Shown piece by piece: positions 21,904 to 30,005 of a DNA stretch of 64,000 nucleotides. The notes beneath the pieces were generated by a model. That model was given only the letters and a program-made list of their open reading frames with translations, ran no database searches and was not told where the DNA came from. The DNA is taken from NCBI GenBank assembly GCA_021161465.1, contig JAGHAM010000036.1, positions 25,654 through 89,653 on the forward strand, read 5' to 3'. The stretch is from Candidatus Iainarchaeum sp. (GTDB lineage Archaea; B1Sed10-29; WALL01; JAGHAM01). Numbering within the stretch: the stretch's first letter is position 1; each line of letters begins with the position of its first letter. Made by a program: the position numbers and the translations under genes.

Positions 21904-22530
21904 TTAAACTTCTATCCCTTCTCCCGGACTGAGTACTAGGGCATTTTCTGTTTTTATGTCCTGTTTGCTGTAGCTTGCAATTGCAGGGAGTGTCCCGTAA
22001 TGCATTGGTATGAAGTGCTTTGGTTTTATGATTCCAACAGCCCTCTCGGCTTCTGTTAAGTCCATAGTGTAGACCCCACCAACTGGTAGGAATGCATAAT
22101 CAATGCCTTTTTCAGCAAGAGAGCTCATTTCAGGGATGATGTCTGTGTCACCTGCATGGTATACTTTTTTGCCTTCCAACGTCAGTATGTAGCCAACACC
22201 AAACCCCTTTGGGTGGAATTTCTTGTTTACGTTGTACGCTGGAATGCTCTCGACTGAGAACCAGTCAAACGATTTAGTTTCACTTTGTCCAATAACTTGC
22301 GGTTTGTACCCGGAAAGCTCTTTTTCACAGCTCTCTGGGCAGATTATGATTGTGTCGTTTTTGTAGACCTGGCTTATCTTGTCTTTATCCAAGTGGTCAA
22401 AATGCGGATGTGTTATAAGAATTACATCCGCCTTCTCACTGTAGTCCCCCTCCCAATAGGGATCAATGTAAACGGTCCTATCACCCGACTTTAAGCGTAT
22501 GGAAGCATGCCCAATCCATTTCAGTAGCAT
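21904..22530 (-). CDS. Metallo-beta-lactamase fold hydrolase, UPF0173 type
   Basis: 208 residues. The metal-binding THPHFDHLD (HxHxDH), HAGDTD and HFIPMHYG motifs are intact, so a two-metal hydrolase is expected. UPF0173 members are widespread with no agreed substrate. Last gene of the minus-strand group thyX - small protein - MBL, separated by 8 nt from the small gene. Confidence 0.88.
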   Translation of the reverse strand: MLLKWIGHASIRLKSGDRTVYIDPYWEGDYSEKADVILITHPHFDHLDKDKISQVYKNDTIIICPESCEKELSGYKPQVIGQSETKSFDWFSVESIPAYNVNKKFHPKGFGVGYILTLEGKKVYHAGDTDIIPEMSSLAEKGIDYAFLPVGGVYTMDLTEAERAVGIIKPKHFIPMHYGTLPAIASYSKQDIKTENALVLSPGEGIEV

Positions 22531-22538
22531 ACCCTCAC

Positions 22539-22724
22539 CTAAGATGCCTTTCCTTTTTTCCCTTTCTTGGTTTTCTTTACTGGTGCTTCTGGCTTGGCAG
22601 GCTCCATTCTTATCCTTGCCATATCAGTTATGACGTCTGGTATTGGCTTGTCATATTTGTATGCGAGCTCAATTATCTTTAGCTTTACTTCCATTAGCCT
22701 TAGCTCCATTTCAGATTCATCCAT
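22539..22724 (-). CDS. Small protein with a lysine-rich C-terminus
   Basis: 61 residues. The first 42 predict one or two helices (MELRLMEVKLKIIELAYKYD, then PDVITDMARI); the tail is basic (KKTKKGKKGKAS). It has a strong ribosome site, GAGGTGA, 4 nt before the ATG, and sits between thyX and the MBL gene with short gaps, which makes it a real gene. I recognise no family. Confidence 0.7.
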   Translation of the reverse strand: MDESEMELRLMEVKLKIIELAYKYDKPIPDVITDMARIRMEPAKPEAPVKKTKKGKKGKAS

Positions 22725-22737
22725 AATCTCACCTCAT

Positions 22738-23430
22738 TTATTTTTTTGCCGAAGCAAACAGTGGCTCATCGTTTCTTGGTGTTCCACACGTAAACTTCCC
22801 TTCTGGGCAGGGACCGCGAATACATGGTGGCCCTGCTTTTTCAAATATTACTGGGGCGACTTTCTTCACCTCGGCCAACATTGCGTCGGCCAGTTGCCTT
22901 ATTTCCCACTGCGCGCGGTAGCAACACCTCAAGGTGAAGAAGTGAAGAAGACTCCTGGCGTTCATTGTCACAACGATACTTGTATGAGTTGCATTCGGTA
23001 AGACGTATCTTGCATCCTCAGCAGGTATGCCCTGCTCAAGCAGATTTTTATAGCTCTCAAAGCTATTGTCTATTGTTTCTTTGTAGGCTTTTAACAGCTC
23101 GGGGTTCTCCTTTATGGTGTCAGGAATGGTATAATTTCCCTCACCAAGCTTAACATACCTCTGGCTTTGTTGCGTGTAGGAAGCCAGCCTATGCCTTACC
23201 AACTCGTGAGTCACCACCCTCGATACTCCACTTATGTTGAAGGTGAAGCTTGCATGCTCTATGACAGAAAGGTGCCCTCTTGATATAATATTCCTCAGGA
23301 CCCGCTCAACCCTCTTCCTGTCGAGATTTTTAAACATCTCATCGTCAAGCTTCTCATGAGTGCTCGCGTATGCTGCTACTGCGCAGGTCCTCTCTGGATC
23401 AGGCGTGTAGTTGATTAGCTCCACATGCAT
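22738..23430 (-). CDS. thyX: FAD-dependent thymidylate synthase ThyX
   Basis: Makes dTMP from dUMP using methylene-THF and FAD. The ThyX motif RHRLASYTQQS (RHRx7S) is followed by QRY. It has 230 residues. The protein starts MHVELINYTPDPE. It starts 2 nt after serA ends; the operon continues to the small protein and MBL hydrolase. Fits with the dUTPase-family protein and dCMP deaminase in the window as a dTMP supply route. Confidence 0.96.
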   Translation of the reverse strand: MHVELINYTPDPERTCAVAAYASTHEKLDDEMFKNLDRKRVERVLRNIISRGHLSVIEHASFTFNISGVSRVVTHELVRHRLASYTQQSQRYVKLGEGNYTIPDTIKENPELLKAYKETIDNSFESYKNLLEQGIPAEDARYVLPNATHTSIVVTMNARSLLHFFTLRCCYRAQWEIRQLADAMLAEVKKVAPVIFEKAGPPCIRGPCPEGKFTCGTPRNDEPLFASAKK

Positions 23431-23432
23431 TT

Positions 23433-24404
23433 TTATTTCTCCTTAATTGTGTTAATGCCATTAACACTGTTTATTATTTCCCCTTTTTCAAGGGCGTCCA
23501 TAATCTGCTTGGCTATCTCTGTGCCAACTCTTTCCTGGGCTTCTATAGTTGACGCTCCAAGGTGCGGCGTCATGAGCACATTCTCAAGCCCAACCAGGGG
23601 AGAGTTTGTTGGTGGCTCTTTCTCCCAGACATCTATAGCAGCACCAGCAACCTTGCCGGATTTGATGGCTTCTGCAAGAGCTGCTTCATTTATTAGGCCC
23701 CCTCTTGCAGCGTTTATTATCCTGACGCCTTCTTTCATAATATCAAACTGCTCCCTATCCAGTGTGTTTCTGGTTTCCGGAACCAGCTTAAGGCACATCA
23801 CTATGAAATCAGACTTTCTGCAGATTTCATCAAGGGTTGCTTTTGTTACCCCCCTTTCCAATAGTTCCTCTTTACTTCTAAATGCATCATAACCAATTAC
23901 ATTCATGGACAGACCTCTGGCAATTCTGGCTACTATGCTGCCAACATGGCCAATCCCAATTATACCCAATGTCTTGTCCTTGACCTCAACACCAACAAAA
24001 CGCTTTCTGTCCCATTCGCCCTTAAGCATGGACATGTGAGCCTTGTGGATGTTTCTTGCGAGTGCCAGCATCAGTGCTATGCTATGCTCTGCCGCGCTGT
24101 TGATGTTCCCTAAAGGGACATTCATCACAGGGATGCCTCTCCCCTTAGCGGTTTCACAATCAATGTTGTCGACTCCAACCCCTGCCCTGCCAATCACTTT
24201 AAGTTTTTCGCCAGCTTCTATAATTCTCTTTGTGACTTTGGTGCCACTCCTAACTACCAGTGCGTCGTAGTTCTTAATCTCAGCCACAAGCTCGTCCTCG
24301 CTGAGCCCTGTTTTCATTTCAACATCAAAATTAGGGTTTGATTTAAAGAGCTCTATGGCTTTGTTCGTGAGCTTATCGCTAACTAAAACCTTAAATACCA
24401 TCAT
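23433..24404 (-). CDS. serA: D-3-phosphoglycerate dehydrogenase
   Basis: First step of serine synthesis. It has 323 residues: a short form without the C-terminal ACT domain found in many archaeal SerA. The Rossmann motif GIGHVGSIVARI, GRAGVGVDNID and the catalytic region TPHLGASTIEAQ are present. The start is ATG 24404 (ATGA overlap with the upstream stop) or ATG 24401, which has better spacing to GGTGGTG. Downstream of the aminotransferase gene in a serine cluster. Confidence 0.93.
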   Translation of the reverse strand: MMVFKVLVSDKLTNKAIELFKSNPNFDVEMKTGLSEDELVAEIKNYDALVVRSGTKVTKRIIEAGEKLKVIGRAGVGVDNIDCETAKGRGIPVMNVPLGNINSAAEHSIALMLALARNIHKAHMSMLKGEWDRKRFVGVEVKDKTLGIIGIGHVGSIVARIARGLSMNVIGYDAFRSKEELLERGVTKATLDEICRKSDFIVMCLKLVPETRNTLDREQFDIMKEGVRIINAARGGLINEAALAEAIKSGKVAGAAIDVWEKEPPTNSPLVGLENVLMTPHLGASTIEAQERVGTEIAKQIMDALEKGEIINSVNGINTIKEK

Positions 24405-25504
24405 GCACCACCAACTTTAGGAAAAACCTCTTCATACGCGCCAAACAACGTGTCCAGATCTTCCTCCGTAGTGTCGCCCATGTGAGCTATCCTAAAAGTC
24501 ATCGGTTTTCCAGCATCAGCAAGTTTGTTGTTCAGTTTCCTGTAACCAGAGTCCACGGAGAAGCCCCTTTCACCCATGAGCTCTTTCATCTTGCTCAAGT
24601 CCATGCCTTTGGTGTCAGAGAAGCAACTTACGGTTACCGATTCGTAGCCAGTCTCTGGGAACAGCTCAAAGCCAAGTTTCTTTCCCCACTTTCTGGTTTT
24701 CTCTGCAAGTCGCTCATGCCGTTTGAATCTGTTTTCCAACCCTTCTTCCAACATTCTATCAAGCTGGTATTTCAGTGCATACAGGTGACTAACCGAAGGC
24801 GTATACGGTGTATTATCTTTGTCGTACATCTTCTTCAACTCAAGCAGGTCGAAGTAATAACCTCTTCCCGGGATTTGTTTTGCCCGTTCAAGAGCCTTCT
24901 CGGACACGGAAGCCAGCGCAATCCCTGGAGGCAGGGCAAGCGCCTTCTGTGAGCTGGTTATGCACATATCTATGCCTAGTTTGTCAACCTCTATCTTAGC
25001 TCCACCTAAAGAACTTACAGCATCCACGAGGAACATAACATCAGGATAGTTCTTGACAACTTCTGATATCTCCTCAAGATGGTGCATAACCCCAGTTGAG
25101 GTTTCGTTGTGAGTCACGCAAATTGCATCGAATTCACCAGTAGAGAGCTTTTCTTCAATCATATCTGGCTTGATGGCTTTCCCCCAGTCCACCTCAAGCT
25201 TCTCAGCTTCCTTTCCGCAGCGGATGGCTATGTTGTACCATTTGTCAGAGAAGGACCCACAAACGCAGTTTAAGACCTTCTTGCCAACGAGGTTCCTCAT
25301 AGCTGCCTCCATAAATCCACTTCCACTTGATGTGGAAACCATCACAGGATTTTCGGTGTAGAAAAGCTGCTTCAGCTTGCCCTTAACATCATGGAACAGC
25401 TCGGCGAACTCCTTTGTTCTGTGTCCCACTAAAGGTGTAGACATCTTCTCCAAAACATCCTTTCTCACCTCTACAGGTCCAGGAATGTAAAGTATTTTGT
25501 GCAT
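24401..25504 (-). CDS. Class V aminotransferase (serine/alanine-glyoxylate type)
   Basis: PLP enzyme of 367 residues. The N-terminus YIPGPVEVRKDVLEKM and GHRTKEF are typical of the alanine-glyoxylate/serine-pyruvate group; SSQKALALPPG carries the PLP Lys, VDAVSSLGG the Asp. Next to serA it most likely serves as the phosphohydroxypyruvate aminotransferase, as proposed for related archaeal and clostridial enzymes. This role is inferred from context; the family also contains serine-glyoxylate transaminases. Confidence 0.9.
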   Translation of the reverse strand: MHKILYIPGPVEVRKDVLEKMSTPLVGHRTKEFAELFHDVKGKLKQLFYTENPVMVSTSSGSGFMEAAMRNLVGKKVLNCVCGSFSDKWYNIAIRCGKEAEKLEVDWGKAIKPDMIEEKLSTGEFDAICVTHNETSTGVMHHLEEISEVVKNYPDVMFLVDAVSSLGGAKIEVDKLGIDMCITSSQKALALPPGIALASVSEKALERAKQIPGRGYYFDLLELKKMYDKDNTPYTPSVSHLYALKYQLDRMLEEGLENRFKRHERLAEKTRKWGKKLGFELFPETGYESVTVSCFSDTKGMDLSKMKELMGERGFSVDSGYRKLNNKLADAGKPMTFRIAHMGDTTEEDLDTLFGAYEEVFPKVGGA

Positions 25505-25525
25505 CGATACCCCCCAGCGTGATTA

Positions 25526-26758
25526 TTATTTCAAACTATACTTATATAAGAATATGCCACTGAGCAATTTTGGCCAGAAATAGGTTGACTTCTGTGGCAT
25601 GGCTATCTCCGGGTTTTTAATCCCGGCATCCGCCACCTCTTTTAATTCGTAGAACTCTACTGGTGCGAGTGAGACAGCGAACTGGTAATCGCCCTTGTCC
25701 ACCAGCTTTTTCATGTTCTTAAGCCCTTCCTCGTTGCCAGGGAAATAGTTAAAGTAGTGCTTATCCTTGAGCTTATCGGGGGATAAACCTAACTCTGGGA
25801 AGAGAATATGTTCCTGAAGGATGCTTGTGTCCAGGCGCGCCACAGCGTCCCCCCTTACCTGTTCAAGCAGACTCTCCCTGGCGCTTAGCTTTGTAGCCTT
25901 ATCCTTGAAATAAAAGATGAATGAGCGCTTCTCAGGAATTTTTAGCCCGTCAGTAGGTGTAATTTCAAATTTGCCTTCTAGCCGTTTGGGGAAATTCTCA
26001 AGCTTTTCCTCTGGGACCCCCCCAACCACCCTGTCATATGGCAGTATCTTCGCGCTTTCGGAAGGAGAGATGTATGTCTGCACATACTTCTGGCCCATCA
26101 CGAGCGCGCAGTGATAGCGGTGGTGGCCATCAGCTATGTAAACATTCTCCCTGGCTATGAGGTCGTGGATTCTTCTTCCAGGGGGCGAGTTTTCTGGAAT
26201 TCTCCACACACTGTTTGTTATCCCGTCCATGTCGGAAGTTCTTTCAAAATCCGTGGCGAATGAGCAAAGCGGTTTCAGGGTTGAAATCTCGTTAAGAGTT
26301 TCAAGTAGGTCCTCATTTTTGTCTTCAACTACTCCAAAAACAACACCGACCTGGTAGCCTAGCGCTTCTCTGAGTTTCTTCCTGTCTGTTACCTTGTTGT
26401 CGAAAGTTTTCTCGTGCCTGACGACTTTACCCTCTGAGTAGTCCGAGACTTCAAGGGCGAGCATCACACCTATGCGCGACCCACTTTCAAATTCCTGTTT
26501 GTAAACGTAATAGCATGGCTCGTCATCCTCAACCAGAAGATTTTGTTTTTTGAATTCTTCAAGTGCTGCACGCGCGTTTTCATACCTGGCTTCCCCCTCT
26601 CCTTTTGGCCTTAGATGTATGTGGATAAGGTTTTTCCTTGATGAGAGAACTTCATAAAGCTTGCTGTCGTGCGAGATGACATCATAAGGTGGCGCGACGA
26701 ACTCGGATATGGCATTCTCTGATGGCCTCAGCCCGATTAAGCCTTTATTTTCTGGCAT
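25526..26758 (-). CDS. DUF1015 family protein
   Basis: 410 residues from the ATG at 26758, chosen because GGGGGAT lies 4 nt before it; an upstream in-frame stretch lacks a ribosome site. Conserved features are GLRPSE, APPYDVIS, RHEKTFDNKVTDR and VYIADGHHRYH. The DGHHR signature resembles that of the ParB/sulfiredoxin-like fold, which includes the serine kinase SerK. The gene leads the serine cluster DUF1015 - aminotransferase - serA. No serB-like phosphatase is visible here. The family has no proven activity that I know of. Confidence 0.88.
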   Translation of the reverse strand: MPENKGLIGLRPSENAISEFVAPPYDVISHDSKLYEVLSSRKNLIHIHLRPKGEGEARYENARAALEEFKKQNLLVEDDEPCYYVYKQEFESGSRIGVMLALEVSDYSEGKVVRHEKTFDNKVTDRKKLREALGYQVGVVFGVVEDKNEDLLETLNEISTLKPLCSFATDFERTSDMDGITNSVWRIPENSPPGRRIHDLIARENVYIADGHHRYHCALVMGQKYVQTYISPSESAKILPYDRVVGGVPEEKLENFPKRLEGKFEITPTDGLKIPEKRSFIFYFKDKATKLSARESLLEQVRGDAVARLDTSILQEHILFPELGLSPDKLKDKHYFNYFPGNEEGLKNMKKLVDKGDYQFAVSLAPVEFYELKEVADAGIKNPEIAMPQKSTYFWPKLLSGIFLYKYSLK

Positions 26759-26886
26759 GCTATCCCCCATCCACAGCGCTAACCTTTTAAGAGCCCAGTG
26801 CATAAAAATGAAACGGTGAGGCGTTCCAACTTTTTCTTAAGTACCAAAAATGTTAGATTTTTATATGTTCAAAAACGCAAACCAGA

Positions 26887-27318
26887 ATGATGCATAGAGA
26901 CACTGCTAAGCTTATAGGGGGCCTTATACTACTTCTTGTTAGTATTTATTTTATTCTTTATCTTGGATACTTTGTATATGGAGTCAAAGAGGCATTGGCT
27001 TTTCTCCAATTTTTGTTTGTGGTGATGGTCCTACTACTCATTCCTTTTTTTCATTTGCTTTTGATGAGATTACTGCGCTTGTCTTTTCATTTTTTTGAAA
27101 AATATATCCATAAAAAGAACCCAAAAATTACTAAATACAAAGCCAAAAAATGTACTGCGATGTATTCCTTCTTCTTACTTGGATTTCTGATACTCTTCCT
27201 TTCTTATTTTTTTAGAAATGATTGGTGGAGGGCAACTCTACTTATTACAATAGCAACAGTTTTATTTGGCATCGGTATTGGCATGGCTTCGCCAACCGAT
27301 TGGCTGGAGGACTTTTAA
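26887..27318 (+). CDS. Hypothetical membrane protein, four helices
   Basis: 143 residues with four predicted membrane helices at about 8-32, 37-64, 93-113 and 118-138. A basic loop (KKNPKITKYKAKKC) separates the second and third. No known family. It is more AT-rich than neighbours. It ends immediately before the next membrane gene, so the two are a pair. Start ATG 26887 or 26890, about 27 nt after TTTTTATATG, so probably leaderless. Confidence 0.7.
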   Translation: MMHRDTAKLIGGLILLLVSIYFILYLGYFVYGVKEALAFLQFLFVVMVLLLIPFFHLLLMRLLRLSFHFFEKYIHKKNPKITKYKAKKCTAMYSFFLLGFLILFLSYFFRNDWWRATLLITIATVLFGIGIGMASPTDWLEDF

Positions 27319-27852
27319 ATGAAAAAAACCGAACTCATGAATAAAAAATTGGAGATAATTGGGATTTATGTTCTTATAATGAGTGCCTGGACATACTCTT
27401 CATCTATTTTACTCTCTCTAGTTAGTTTTTTATATAATAAACAGCAGGACAAGATAATTGCCTATAGCGGGATAGCTTTGATTCCACTTGCGATTATTGT
27501 TTCTTCATTGCTAATCGTTTTTAGTATCCATATATTAAGTTATAAAAAAGAACCGAAGCTGTGGTTTTACAAGTTTAAAACTCAGAAATACTTTATGAGT
27601 TTCATGATGGGGGTAGCTCTCCTTACACTCTCCTTCACCGCTTTTTCTCTTTTTGGTCTTTTATTGTTCTTTCTTGCTAATACACAACACATCGTACATT
27701 TCATAAACGTAGGCCTCTCTGTTTTTCTATTCTTTTTCTATCCTTTTAGCATCCTATTAGGATTGTTAACCTTCTCGTTGTTCTCAGAAGCTCTTGGCGA
27801 GTCGATACCTGATTTTATAAAAAAATTGAAAGGTAAAATAAAAAAGAGTTGA
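27319..27852 (+). CDS. Hypothetical membrane protein, four helices
   Basis: 177 residues with four predicted membrane helices at about 12-37, 45-73, 92-121 and 123-154, then a basic C-terminus. Directly abuts the preceding membrane gene (no intergenic base), and like it is AT-rich with no family I recognise. Possibly two subunits of one membrane complex. Confidence 0.7.
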   Translation: MKKTELMNKKLEIIGIYVLIMSAWTYSSSILLSLVSFLYNKQQDKIIAYSGIALIPLAIIVSSLLIVFSIHILSYKKEPKLWFYKFKTQKYFMSFMMGVALLTLSFTAFSLFGLLLFFLANTQHIVHFINVGLSVFLFFFYPFSILLGLLTFSLFSEALGESIPDFIKKLKGKIKKS

Positions 27853-27857
27853 TATGT

Positions 27858-28037
27858 ATGTGGTCGTTTTCTAAGAAGAAGGATGAGAAAGGCGTCAAGG
27901 AAGAGGTAAGTGAAAGCGCGCAGGGGCATGAGTGCGCGGCCTGCGGGAAACCTGGCGCGGATAAAAAGTATGGCGGGCAGTGGTGGCACAAAAAATGCCT
28001 GAGGAAATTAAGAAAGCAGGCTAAGGGCATGGTTTGA
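27858..28037 (+). CDS. Small zinc-binding protein
   Basis: 59 residues from the ATG at 27858. The charged N-terminal half is followed by ECAACGKPGADKKYGGQWWH then KKC: a Cys2-His-Cys arrangement like half of a LIM domain or a short zinc ribbon. Immediately follows the membrane pair. The role is unknown; the Cys/His spacing is the only functional hint. Confidence 0.6.
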   Translation: MWSFSKKKDEKGVKEEVSESAQGHECAACGKPGADKKYGGQWWHKKCLRKLRKQAKGMV

Positions 28038-28085
28038 TTTCGCCGAGGAAACATATTAATAGTTTTACCAACAAAATTAACGCTA

Positions 28086-28559
28086 ATGGAAACGGCGCAT
28101 GAAACTAAACCAAAGAAGCGGATAGATGCAGACCACTATTTCATGAAGATAGCGGAAGTCGTTAAGGAACGGTCTACATGCCTGCGCGACCAGGTTGGAG
28201 CAGTTCTTGTGAGGGATAAGCACATAATATCCACAGGCTACAACGGCGCTCCTTCGGGGCTACCCCACTGCACCGATATTGGTTATTGCATAAGGGAGCG
28301 GCTTGGTGTTCCCTCAGGCGAGAGGCATGAGCTGTCAAGAGGAGTCCACGCCGAGCAAAACGCAATTATACAGGCAGCACTCCACGGTGTCAGCACCGAG
28401 AACTCAACACTGTACTGCACGCATTCACCTTGCTCTGTTTGTGCCAAGATGTTGATAAATGCAAAGGTAAAAAGAGTGGTTTACAAGAGACACTACCCAG
28501 ATAAAATGGCATTTGATTACTTCAAGCAGGCTGGTGTTGAAGTTGTGCATCTGGACTAA
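28086..28559 (+). CDS. dCMP deaminase
   Basis: Zinc cytidine-deaminase-fold enzyme, dCMP to dUMP, feeding ThyX. It has 157 residues. The zinc site is HAEQNAI (His, catalytic Glu) and SPCSVCAKM (two Cys); [13 protein letters not shown] is typical of ComEB/dCMP deaminases. Monocistronic, with TATTAATAG-like promoter sequence upstream. Confidence 0.93.
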   Translation: METAHETKPKKRIDADHYFMKIAEVVKERSTCLRDQVGAVLVRDKHIISTGYNGAPSGLPHCTDIGYCIRERLGVPSGERHELSRGVHAEQNAIIQAALHGVSTENSTLYCTHSPCSVCAKMLINAKVKRVVYKRHYPDKMAFDYFKQAGVEVVHLD

Positions 28560-28599
28560 CACAATCTGCTTTAAATATAACTAACACGAATATAGTTTT

Positions 28600-28800
28600 A
28601 TGGAAAAAAGACGTTGTTTGTTCACGAAGTATGAGTTTGAGATAGGTGTTGTTACACTCCCTGCTCATCTTGTCGTCCTTAGTGTGGGAATTATATTGTT
28701 CAGCACACCAATAGGTAAACTAGTTGCTGTTTTGAGTTTAGTTGGGGCTCTAGCAGCAGTGAACTCATTGATTCATGGCGCTAAAGAAATCAAATTTTGA
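28600..28800 (+). CDS. Small membrane protein
   Basis: 66 residues with two hydrophobic helices (about 15-34 and 38-57) and a basic N-terminus. A TATA-like TTTAAATATAAC ends about 25 nt before the ATG, which supports expression. No family recognised. It is 9 nt upstream of the radical SAM gene and may be cotranscribed with it. Confidence 0.55.
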   Translation: MEKRRCLFTKYEFEIGVVTLPAHLVVLSVGIILFSTPIGKLVAVLSLVGALAAVNSLIHGAKEIKF

Positions 28801-28809
28801 GTTGGGATT

Positions 28810-29502
28810 ATGGAAGTTGGAAAAGTTGTGCCTCAAGATTTTCACATATGGGAAGGCCATGCCTCTTTTGTGATATTCACTATAGGGTGCAATATGCAAT
28901 GCCCTTACTGTTTTGTTCCTGATTTGGTGAGACACAGGGTGTCCAAGCTGGACTGGTTTCCCAAGTTGAGGCCTGTGATACACTCAATTGACAGTGTGGT
29001 TATAACTGGTGGCGAGCCGCTTATGCAGAAATATCTACCGGTGGTTTGCAAGAAGCTGAAGCTTGAAGGACTGAAGGTGAGGATAGAGACAAATGGCTCT
29101 AAGCCTGATGTTCTTAAATCCTTGATAAGGATGAAGGTGATTGACAGTGTTGCCCTTGATGTTAAGGCACCCTTTGGTGATTACCAGGCGTTGACTAACA
29201 GTCAGGTAAGCCCGGAAAACGTTAAGAAAAGCATAGGGCTTTTGCAGGAGAGCGGCATAGAGCACGAGCTAAGGACTACCTGGAGCCCAAACTTAACTGA
29301 GGAGCAGATAGCCGAGATAGCGAAACAGTGTTCCGGCTCAACATGGGTTTTACAGGAGTTCAAGCCGGGTGGGTGCCTGGATGCATCCTATGATTCCAAA
29401 GAGCAAACCAACTATGAAAAGCTTAAGAGTTTGGCTTCTAGGGTTACCGGCCCAGCCAGAGTGTTGATAAAAACAGGTAAAGGAGAGGAGTTGATAAGGT
29501 AA
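28810..29502 (+). CDS. Radical SAM protein, anaerobic ribonucleotide reductase activase-like
   Basis: 230 residues. CNMQCPYC is the CxxxCxxC cluster motif, VVITGGEPLMQ the GGE motif. The size and TIGCNMQCPYC context match the short NrdG-type activases (COG1180/NrdG2 group). Queuosine QueE-like enzymes are an alternative, but their signature loop is absent. No nrdD is in the window, so the target is unproven. It overlaps thpR by one base (TAATG). Confidence 0.8.
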   Translation: MEVGKVVPQDFHIWEGHASFVIFTIGCNMQCPYCFVPDLVRHRVSKLDWFPKLRPVIHSIDSVVITGGEPLMQKYLPVVCKKLKLEGLKVRIETNGSKPDVLKSLIRMKVIDSVALDVKAPFGDYQALTNSQVSPENVKKSIGLLQESGIEHELRTTWSPNLTEEQIAEIAKQCSGSTWVLQEFKPGGCLDASYDSKEQTNYEKLKSLASRVTGPARVLIKTGKGEELIR

Positions 29503-30005
29503 TGCGATGTTTCATAGGGGTTCCTTTAACAGACAATGTCAGGAAAGGCCTCTCTGAAATGCAGAAGAGGCTAAAGCACTCTTCCACAAAGATGAAGCTA
29601 GTCGAGCCGGAGAATCTACACATAACTTTAAGGTTCCTTGGTGAGATTGCTGATGTGGAAGTAGCCAAACCCTTGCTGGAGGGCATATCCATTAAAAAGT
29701 TTCATGTTCAATTTACCCACATTGGCGCATTCCCTAGCAGGGATTATATACGTGTCGTTTGGGCTGGCGTTGGCCAGGGGAGGGATGAGTTAGTTGAACT
29801 TTACAAGGCAGTTGGCGGGAAAAATAGCCTCGAGCCGCATGTAACCTTAGCTCGTGTGAAAACTAAACCCGATGCGCTGCTGTTGGAGATGTTAGATGAA
29901 AAATTAGATTTATCTATGGATGCTGAGAGGGTGCAGCTAATCGAGAGCAAGTTAACCCCAACTGGCCCAATATACTCAAAGGTGTTTGAAGTTGAATTTG
30001 ACTAA
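29502..30005 (+). CDS. thpR: RNA 2',3'-cyclic phosphodiesterase ThpR (LigT)
   Basis: 2H phosphoesterase of 167 residues. The two catalytic tetrapeptides, HITL (in LHITLRFLG) and HVTL (in PHVTLARVK), are intact. Family members open 2',3'-cyclic phosphates and have a reversible 2'-5' ligase activity on tRNA halves. Archaeal thpR often lies near the CCA enzyme gene, and cca is 3 kb downstream here. Confidence 0.93.
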   Translation: MRCFIGVPLTDNVRKGLSEMQKRLKHSSTKMKLVEPENLHITLRFLGEIADVEVAKPLLEGISIKKFHVQFTHIGAFPSRDYIRVVWAGVGQGRDELVELYKAVGGKNSLEPHVTLARVKTKPDALLLEMLDEKLDLSMDAERVQLIESKLTPTGPIYSKVFEVEFD

